From Lytechinus pictus (lineage: Eukaryota > Echinodermata > Echinoidea > Temnopleuroida > Toxopneustidae), in assembly GCF_037042905.1 (NCBI RefSeq), contig NC_087252.1, positions 3,125,501-3,189,500 of the forward strand: 64,000 nt of DNA. Direction: 5' to 3'. The notes under the pieces were generated by a model. The model was not told the origin of the DNA. It did not search any database and saw only the letters and a program-made list of their open reading frames with translations. Shown here piece by piece: positions 56,301 to 64,000 of this stretch. The position numbers were made by a program, and so were the translations under genes. The first letter of the stretch is position 1. Each line of letters opens with the position of its first letter.

Positions 56301-59300
56301 CCAATGAGGTCCGAGATAGATCCTGGCAAATCCTGCCTGATCTGATGACGTTCTCTGACTGTATTGAAAGGCCCATGCATGTACTCTAATACCTGGAATA
56401 ATACCTGATTGGCTACTACGTTGTTCACACGCTGTAGATAAAACAAAAAACAATATAAGATTATTTTAAAAGGTGTTTAATTCGGAATTCATCTTTCAGC
56501 GATTGTCATATAAAGGAATGAAGACGTTTGGTGTGCATTTTTTTAAATTATGGTCTAACTCTAAGGATACATAATGTTGTAGCCAACAATGATGTATGTG
56601 GTAAGAGAAGACAAGCAAAATCAGAAGAACTGAAAATGGGAGTTAATATTTGATGGAAATCAAATTTTGAAAATTTATACAAGTTATGCTTCTGATATTA
56701 TTTTTAAGGCATCAATTTAGGCCTTTGATGGCAATAATGAAGTTTGCAATCCAGTATATACAAATGATAATTTCCACGTGTGTAATATAAAGGGATCTAA
56801 GTTGATAAGGTGAGTATTGTTGGCTTTGTCATGCAGTATATCTTGAACATAATTTCTCTGCTACATACGTATCTAAAACTGTATTTTTAAGGGTGAAATT
56901 TATGGGCGCAAAATGCACATACATACACACACAATGTTCTTCCACACACAATATTATTTTACGTAGTAGCCAATGCGCAAAGTGTTTATTTCATCAATTT
57001 CTTCAATTGGTACACAATTGCATTTATCCCAACTTGTTGCATTTGATCTTGAAGGATGCGATTCGGGAAATATATATATTTTTTTAATGAACTGAAACAT
57101 TTTGGGAAGAATATCATTCAAACATGCTTACTTGTAGAAAGGACATTTTATTTGTATAGGCATTCATACAATCTGGAGTGTAAGCCAAATTGACCGGATT
57201 TCGTGCGTACATGGACAGCATCGTCGGCACAGCCATTGGGGAAGACAACACTGCGGTTGTGTTCAGTTTCATGGCCACTATCAGACTGCACAACCAGATC
57301 ATGTCATAGACGACCACGTCGAACTTGCCGTCTTCGAGTTGGTGCATGACGTCGGGGTTTCCGAGGAGGTCTTCGCAGTCGTCCGCCGCACCTTGACGAT
57401 GGGTTTGCATGAGGTTGATGATGTATGTCGCCGTACTTGGTTCAAGTGCATTCTATGAATAGGTGGATGGTGAAGCGACAATAGAGCTTGATTCCAAAAG
57501 GAGCTAAATCCACTTTTGACCAAAATTGATTTTTTTTTTTTTTACAAATATACTGTATGTATCTTAGACGTGGCAATCAAATACAACATATCTCATTTGA
57601 TAAAAAAAGGGAATGGTTGGTAAAAATTGATTGCAAATTTGAGTTTTGTTCCGATAGGAGCTAAATCCAAAACAGTTTTGTTCCAAAAGTAGCTGCGGTT
57701 ACTTTAAATTTGTTATTTTTCCTATCTTAAATGAAGTAAATCATTCAATTTTGTAGATACATGTTGTGGATACAAGTTCACACCATCAGTGCAAATTTTG
57801 CCGAAAATATAAGAATTTTACATTGTTTATGAATATTTTTGGATTTAGCTTTTTTTGGAATTAGATATCGAAACGTCACCGTCGTTAGAAAGATGACAAA
57901 ATATCATGTTTTTTTCTTTTAGTAATTTTCGATGGATAAACATCAGAAAAGATGTGAAATGTACTCTAACATCCATATTTATGAGTTTCGTGTTCAATTT
58001 AAAATATCAAACATGTCTAAATTTGCAAAAACTGACATTTTACTGGGGTTTTGTTCCAAAAAGAGCTAAATCCGTGAAAAATATAATTTCATTTTTTTTA
58101 ATTGATAATAAATGCTAGATTTTTGAAATGATGATTTAATTAATCTAAGACGGTAGTACTATCATCTATATCAAAATAAAACAGCAGTGGCTTAGGTATA
58201 GTGGTGAATAAAAAAAACTCGATTTACAGAAAATACCAAAAATGGATTTAGCTCCTTTTGGAACAAAACTCTTATTGCTCCTGTGACATTTGCTCCGGTT
58301 CCGATATATTAGAGGGCAATATTATAGTTAGAATTAGATTGTAACATTAATTTTGGTTCAGAATAGTATAAAGATAATGATCAGTTTATAGAGTTATGGA
58401 GGTTGAATTGTATGTTTGGCTTAACTTGCAGATTTTCCATCGGTGCAATTGTCGCCGGAGCAAACGTCATGTAAACAAAGAAGTGAAATTTAAATACTCT
58501 TTATATGTATATATATATATTTGACGGAAATGGAACACATGTTGCCCCGTTTGACATAATATGAGATCAAGTTGCATTTTTTCATTAAGCTTTCGTTATA
58601 TTCTAAGGTGGTAACCTTTCTCCGTTCATATTTCAATACATTAACGAGGTGCTTGAATGACACTTTTATATACTTCAGTTGAAAATACATTAGAATGAGA
58701 GATTACAATAAAAAAAAAGTGCACCTACAATCTTAATTAATTCCCTATGGACATTGGCTAATCCTTTTTTAATTACATACATTTTTTTATATCATGATGT
58801 TTGTATCTTTAGGGCTTTATTTAAAATTTAGTTTACTTTATCTATAAGATTGTTTATAAATTTGCATATTAGCAATGAGATAATTAAACAATGACATTAA
58901 TAGAGATGATTTGATTGTTGATAAAATCTAATCATATTTGATAAAATCTGAACAATTTTCGGTCAGGCTTATATTCATTTGCATATCAGCAATGAGAAAA
59001 TTAAACAATGAAATGAATACGGATGATTTAATTGTTGATAAAATCTAATCATATTTTGATAAAATTTGAACAATTTTCGGATGGGCTTATATTATAATCC
59101 TATTTGAATTATACATTTTTTTTCCTACTATGATATTTGTGTCTTTGGGGCTTTATTTAAATTTTTTTTACTTTATTTCTAAGATTGTTTATATGTTTGC
59201 ATATTAGCAATGAGATGATTAAACAATGAAATGAAAACAGATGATTTAATTGCTGATAAAATATAATATTTTGATAAAATTTGAAATTTTTTGGTCGGGC

Positions 59301-59783
59301 TTATATTCACTAAAATGTGAGAAAGGATTATATTAACTAATTGGTCAGTACTCTATCTAATAATAATAATGAACACCTGAGACCATGAGGGATGTAACCT
59401 ACATGAAAATACTACAGATATCACATGTAGGCAACACAAAATGGTTGATCAGTCTTTACCTTTGAGAAGGCCAAATGTCTTTCTTTGACAGACTTAATCT
59501 GCTCAGTCGATTGATGAAACGCAATGAAATTTAACTCCGAGTCGTCAGGATTATCTGCCCGGTGAGCATACGCTTCGCTGACGAGAACCGTCACATTATG
59601 ACCATGTCTAACGAGGTATTTTCCAATCGTCTTCCCGACGAAATAGTGCGATCCTTCGCCAAGGCTTGTGGTGATTAAGACGTTGCCCGCCAGCAGGCTT
59701 GGAGGCAGGATAAGAAGCACCACACAGAAACATATTAATGGGACTGCATTCGATCTTCGCAGAAGAAAAGATGGATTCGCCAT
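53079..59783 (-). CDS. UDP-glucuronosyltransferase-like gene (6 exons, in-frame stop in exon 4)
   Basis: Exons 59783-59460, 57452-57132, 56431-56180, 54580-54358, 54201-53982 and 53364-53079 have GT-AG borders and compatible phases and join to 1626 bases, 541 residues, the normal UGT size. UGTs transfer a sugar from a UDP-sugar to small lipophilic acceptors, with the active site in the ER lumen. Seen: signal peptide (1-32), catalytic His46 (GEGSHYF), partner Asp158 (VVVYDMIW), WLPQNDILG before the donor domain, a C-terminal transmembrane helix (MLDVLAFLLAVILVILVV) and KQKHD at the end, a KxKxx ER-retrieval signal. Odd: codon 302 is TAG, and the donor signature reads FHIGNNG and PLTGDA in place of the usual HGG and D-Q. 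It may be a decaying or specialised member. Skipping nine bases at exon 4 would remove the stop. Confidence 0.85.
53982..54201 (-). CDS. UGT exon 5: donor-sugar binding region
   Basis: The acceptor is TTCAG|GTCACC (phase 1) and the donor is AATAG|GTATTT (phase 2). It encodes the UGT signature region: GHPKTRLFIFHIGNNGFSET and YHGVPAILIPLTGDAIDQ. Relative to the family pattern, the second position of HGG is Ile and the Gln of the PLxxDQ motif is Ala. Confidence 0.9.
54358..54580 (-). CDS. UGT exon 4: start of donor domain, carries a stop
   Basis: After TTTTTCCAG the exon reads GAT CTA TAG GCC CTT ATG: the third codon (54574-54572) is a stop where other UGTs commonly have a polar residue, and CAG to TAG is the simplest change. 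The rest is fully open: SSGDGGVILFTLGTYV ... VLWQFVGEP ... MPWLPQNDILG. An alternative acceptor, CTATAG|GCC, lies directly after the stop and would keep the frame, dropping three codons. Confidence 0.85.
54740..54885 (-). mobile_element. tRNA-derived SINE in UGT intron 3
   Basis: Minus-strand text GTGGCCGAGTGGTCTAAGGC (A box) and GGTTCGATCCCCGG (B box) sits between complementary GGTGCCG and CGGCACC. It is followed by 'TATGTCCGTGAGCAAGGCAT' and an AT-rich tail. The arms fit two competing acceptor pairings, so a working leucine- or serine-type tRNA is unlikely. Confidence 0.65.
56180..56431 (-). CDS. UGT exon 3
   Basis: The exon runs from TCTACAG|CGTGTG to CCAGAT|GTAAGC, 252 bases in phase 0-0. 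It encodes the end of the acceptor domain and the interdomain linker: ... TDLFLVNMDFAVEYPLPLLP and IITIGGITARPAAPLPD, the usual 'PNVxxIGGI' landmark of UGTs. Confidence 0.9.
57132..57452 (-). CDS. UGT exon 2
   Basis: The exon runs from TTCATAG|AATGCA to CTACAA|GTAAGC, 321 bases in phase 0-0. It contains FDVVVYDMIWLCS with the Asp that assists the catalytic His, and PMAVPTMLSMY, TNKMSFLQ as in other UGTs. The end of a mobile element lies only about 30 bases upstream of the acceptor. Confidence 0.9.
57484..58278. mobile_element. 0.8 kb TIR element in UGT intron 1
   Basis: The ends 'GATTCCAAAAGGAGCTAAAT' (57489) and 'ATTTAGCTCCTTTTGGAACA' (58245) are inverted. Internal copies of 'GTTCCRAAARGAGCTAAATCC' lie near 57650 and 58053, with an inverted copy near 57842. 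It is non-coding. Confidence 0.7.
58740..59320 (+). repeat. Compound tandem repeat in UGT intron 1
   Basis: Units of about 117-125 bases containing 'TTTGCATATTAGCAATGAGA', 'GATGATTTAATTGTTGATAA' and 'AATTTTCGGTCGGGCTTATA' start near 58862, 58979 and 59196. A second module ('TTAGGGCTTTATTTAAAATT') occurs at 58809 and 59145. Confidence 0.8.
59460..59783 (-). CDS. UGT exon 1: start, signal peptide, catalytic His
   Basis: The ATG at 59783-59781 opens MANPSFLLRRSNAVPLICFC and a hydrophobic signal peptide ending near LLAG. His46 lies in GEGSHYF (CAC at 59648-59646). The donor is CTCAAAG|GTAAAG in phase 0. Upstream in-frame codons continue without an ATG in good context; this ATG was chosen because it starts directly at the signal peptide, as in other UGTs. 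Confidence 0.9.
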
Positions 59784-62100
59784 TGTCTTGCTTTCTCCCT
59801 GAGCGGACGGTCTCCGTGCTCGAGATGGATGTCTCAAACATCAAATAAGGAGTGTAATCATGATGTTTGTATCAGCCAACACAGTGCCATCATGGGGACT
59901 CTGATAAAAACCGTGCATAATTATTATTCTCATTGAAGTCCGTTGCTTGAAAGCGGATAATGCTTTCCTTCCGTTCGAGCCCTTGGTAAAAAATAAATAT
60001 GAACCTTATACCGTGATTACCGTATATAGCTACGTGATGAGACGAAGCCAATCCTCGTTCTCCCACTGACCAAGTTTGTACTAACCAGCAGTCGTGTTGT
60101 CATTGAAATGATGTGAATTGTCCCTCAATTTTGGAAGGAAGGTCAGTGCTTTATAATAAGTAAATAGGCCGTTGAAGTGATCAGTTGAGCTTAGTCTGCC
60201 TGAACAGACCCTTATTGGTATTTTTAGCGGTGTTCGCAATTTCAGATCATGGCACACATATGGTAGTCGTGTACTGTACATTTCAAAATCTAAGTTTGAC
60301 ATATTTGGTTCGTACTTGGAACTTGCGTATTTCTGTTTGTATGCATCCACATTCGAAAATGACTGTAATTTCAAATTATTTTGAAAATTTTAGGTTTGTG
60401 CTTGTCATTGTCCGAACCCATGATCCCGTCTCGCTCGTTTTTCTTTCTCAAACTATAAAGAATAAAAATATAAATTAAACAGATGCAGTTATTTTTTCGT
60501 CTTACACGAAATTGACAGTTAATTGATTGACGCACGCTGGAGATTGCCTATACCAGAGCATAGATTTATATAGAAAAGGTAAAAGGAGTATTTAAAAGGA
60601 GTTCACTCGTCTGTGAGAATTTTTAAAACGATGTTTAATTTGTATTTTCAAACAGTTCCTATGTTTTTAAGAATTTCATTTAAATGTTAGTCAAATTTCC
60701 TCGAACGGGTAAGCCTTAGTAAATATAAGTATTAATGTAAATCTATATTAAGTTCCTAGTTCCCTTTTGTTCTGACGGCTTTGATCATGGAACATCAAAA
60801 GCGTCAGAACATGTGTGGTTTATTGCTTGTTTCAGAGCCAAAAGATCATTTTAAAGAGCTAAGATTTGTGTCTATATTCATGTAATGAACTCATCACAGC
60901 CGTTTCTTCCAGCGTACACTCTTTTTCACCGAGTGGGGGCGTTATAAATCCAAATAGAGCTCTCAGATTGAGTACATTATTTCTGGTTGAATACTCTTGC
61001 GAATAGAGGGAGAGTAAATGCAAATTAATAGGCCTAAATATGCGTATGATTGGTTTCGATTCCTGGGAATTCTTATATTCCCAATTGTTTAAAGCATCAA
61101 CTGAATTAATCGGAATATAGATACATGCTTTTAAAGCGACAACATTCTAACGGGAATAATTTGCATTTCCGAATAGCATTTTTTTATATATTCAGTTCCA
61201 TGACATACGGGTACTATTGATGGTTGGGATGTATCATGTGCTGGTTAAATCCTGAAACACTTTGTCGATGATACTCACTTCCTAAATTCCTCCAGAGAGA
61301 TTCACTTCAACAATGTAAAAAAATCGGAACAAGCAGACTACACCATTGATAAAAGGAGACACAAAAAACTATTTACCAAAGGTGGCGCTATAATATTTTG
61401 ATGAGGGTGGGGGTGTAGAATTGAGGTGATGTTATTTCTACAAAATAGAATGATATGGTTATTATATATTAACATGGCCCAGATCGATCTCTCATTCTTT
61501 TTTATAAACTAATCGTTTTACCGTTATCCCTCTGTGTTTGCTAATTAAAAAATCATGTGCTCCGCCCCGTGTAGCGCTGCCACCGATGGCCTCTTAAAAA
61601 TAACAGCAATCATCTGTTTTGGAAACATATCCGCCACAAAAATAAATATAAATTTATACTAAATATTAAGAAGATGTATTTCCCAAATTTGTGAATCTTT
61701 TTCTGGCAAACCAGCACAAAACCAACAATAATTCTACAAAAATAAATGTACTCTTCTTCCAGTTTTGAAAATATATCCTAAGCTTTGCAGCTACTTTGAA
61801 ATATTGAGCCCCATCATTTAAAAAACGGGAAGTCCCTCGTTTATTTTCCAGTTTTAAGATAAATCTGAAAAGGTCTGTTTTCTGTAAATCCTTTTCCTTG
61901 TTATAGTCTTATCTGTGTATTATGTAGATGGTGTTTTAATAAACTGAAAATATACCTTTATTTATTATGTTCTTATTTCACTGAGACCCATGTAGCAGAA
62001 TACGCATGAGTTTTGTTCACTATATCAGAGGTTCCTTTAAATTCTTTCCATGATTTCACTAGTGTATATTCAGACTTGTAACACTAAAAGTGTCATCGGT
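59784..62100. other. 5' flank of the UGT gene, no gene
   Basis: Non-coding and duplicated at 16371-18715. The promoter should lie here, but I cannot point to a convincing TATA box or start site. The two copies have diverged only by scattered changes. Confidence 0.5.
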
Positions 62101-64000
62101 CGTTAGTAAGTTTGACAACCCTTAAAGTTTACATGGAAAACAAAACACACGCACATACCCATACAACGTACTTGCGAAAACACACCTACGCACACACAGC
62201 GTCGCATGCCATTATAGCCTCCCACGCCCTTGCACACGCACTCACACCCACTCCCACGACCCTTGCACACCCACACACATCCTTACAGACAAATCCCTCT
62301 CTCTATCTCCCTTTGTCTTTTATCTCATTCAATTTTTCTAGTCAGTTTTAATATGCGTTGACATAGTTGGTGCATGTGCAAGCGATTGTGCTGAGCTGCA
62401 GGCGGGAAATTTAATGTACATAATAATAATTTACTATTCCAATATTAATTCTTATAATCTGGTCGCACAAGCATCGGGAAATTTTATTGTTTAAAATTAA
62501 CAAACATAAATATTGCATCGATAATTATGCCGAAGAAACAGTTAACTTTAAATCGTGTTTAAAAAAATAGTTTCACCTGAATACTTAAACATATGCACAA
62601 ATCTTAATTACTCGGCATATGCCTATCGTGACATTATGCGGAGACGCCGTTTCCATTGGTTGTGTAGTTTATCATCATGTGCTTGTAAAGCTGTTTATTT
62701 ATTCATTCGTGTATTTGTTCGTATGTAACATTAATAGAACTGCGTCAATCAAAATATAGTACAAATACCATAATACATTATATATTTGTACGTCATAAAA
62801 TTAGTACTCTTGGTACAAACCTGTAAAAAATTGTTTATTGGTACTTTGAACAATTGCAGCAGTCTATATACTCTGCATTAAAAAAAAATCAATGCGATCA
62901 GTTTGAAATCTGCTTGAGCCTAAATTACGGCGCCCAGTAAAGATATCACTTTTTTGAAATGTTAAAGAGTTTCCCTTTCCCCTAACTACCTTTAACAAAA
63001 TTAGGAAACATTTGAATTGGGTTTAATTAACATTTTAAAGATCCCAACACAATCAACTCGATGAGATCTGTTGAATATTTGGATCAAACTGATTAGATCA
63101 ACCGAGCACATTTTTGCTTTATCATTATTATATTTTGTTTCCCTTTGTTTGGAAGTGATGATGAGATGGGATTAATTCCTTGAATGCACTGAGCGCTGAG
63201 AGGCAGCTCGAGCTAAAGCCGGGGTAATAATGATAAACAATGCGTCTCGGAATATATTATTTCTAGATAGATGGCGCTATATAAATGCCTATTATTAGTA
63301 GTATTATTATTATGGGGTTGTCCGGTAACCAGGGATGAAATTACATCCATATTTGAAAACAAACTCATAGTTAAAAGCCATCTGCATTGCTCATCATACC
63401 GATTTTCCTAGAATTCCCATCTTTTAGCAATGATTTATTTTGTAAATAATCTATGAGGCGCGTCTCCATCATCAGATCCTACAAAGCATTTCATGGGTCC
63501 AATTGTGTGGGGACATCATGTACAATAGCGAACCTATTACGCTTGTGCATGGGCCCATATATTTCTCTTTCATACTTGATGCTGGATACGATAGTCAAGT
63601 GGAACCCCAACAGAACCGTCAAGCAACTTTTTGCTGGAAATTGTAGTATAGGGTGTCTACTGCAATATTCCGACGGGTGCCACCTGGGCACACTAGGGCA
63701 TTTTGTTTTGATTGACGTCATAGGCCACGCCCACTTATCACATACCTTTAAAAGGGCCTAACCACTGACAAATCATTAGGAAATAGAGTCAATACGAAAT
63801 TTGCAAAAGGTCAAATGACTTGCACAATATGATCCGTCCGTCATGAGCGCCCGTCGGACTAATGCGATAAAAGTTCGGACAGCACAAATTTGACCGAACT
63901 CGTGATGGTTATTTACTTCGGATCATCGCAGTTCCAGTTTCCAACAATCCCAATTCCTAGACTCATAGCAGTTCTCTTGATTGCTAAACCAAAATAAATA

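Larger units (their letters stand above)
59418..64000. repeat. Segmental duplication, copy B (partner 16008-20640), runs off the window
   Basis: It is colinear with 16008-20640 from UGT exon 1 to the window end. It contains the intact version of exon 1, its promoter-side flank, the CA-rich repeat (62130-62290), the SINE fragment (63177-63314) and the left end of the 2.8 kb TIR element (63608 onward). No gene other than UGT exon 1 is supported. Confidence 0.95.

Overview
The window is animal nuclear DNA: AT-rich, multi-exon genes with GT-AG introns, and a very heavy load of repeats. The mix of tRNA-derived SINEs, long-TIR and foldback elements, a Ty3/gypsy element with integrase before reverse transcriptase, G/C homopolymer tracts and multi-exon UGT and Ig-receptor genes points to a marine deuterostome, most likely an echinoderm and probably a sea urchin. 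That assignment is inference; nothing in the window names the species.

Two host genes can be assembled exon by exon, both on the minus strand. (1) A seven-exon immunoglobulin-superfamily receptor (36388 down to 24968, 444 codons) has a signal peptide, two Ig-like domains, a stalk, one transmembrane segment and a cytoplasmic tail. The tail carries a YxxM motif (YMEM), a YxN motif (YVN) and a C-terminal T-Y-L. A truncated relative lies at 14622 down to 13012. (2) A six-exon UDP-glucuronosyltransferase (UGT)-like gene (59783 down to 53079, 541 residues if read through) has the catalytic His and Asp, a C-terminal membrane anchor and a KxKxx tail. It also has an in-frame stop at the start of exon 4 and altered donor-site residues. 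A second copy of its first exon (16370 to 16008) has lost both its splice donor and its catalytic His.

The layout is dominated by segmental duplication. The block 16008-20640 reappears at 59418-64000 and runs off the window edge. The block 2895-4380 plus 11678-15580 is an older relative of 19337-20207 plus 22985-26410 and of 33920-35060. Comparing the blocks gives empty sites for several insertions: a 7.3 kb element with arms of about 1.1 kb (4384-11674), a 2.8 kb element with CRE-like repeats (20226-22984), a SINE fragment (19785) and a 0.3 kb MITE (23914).

Between the two host genes (37447-47010) lies a nest of mobile DNA: a decayed Gmr1-like gypsy fragment, a piece resembling the 5' end of 7SL RNA, a PIF/Harbinger element with TTA target duplications and a broken transposase, and a large head-to-head minisatellite interrupted by a 2 kb TIR element filled with a pyrimidine tract. 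Several smaller foldback MITEs, microsatellites and SINEs fill the introns and intergenic DNA. All boundaries were read by eye; no alignments or database searches were run.
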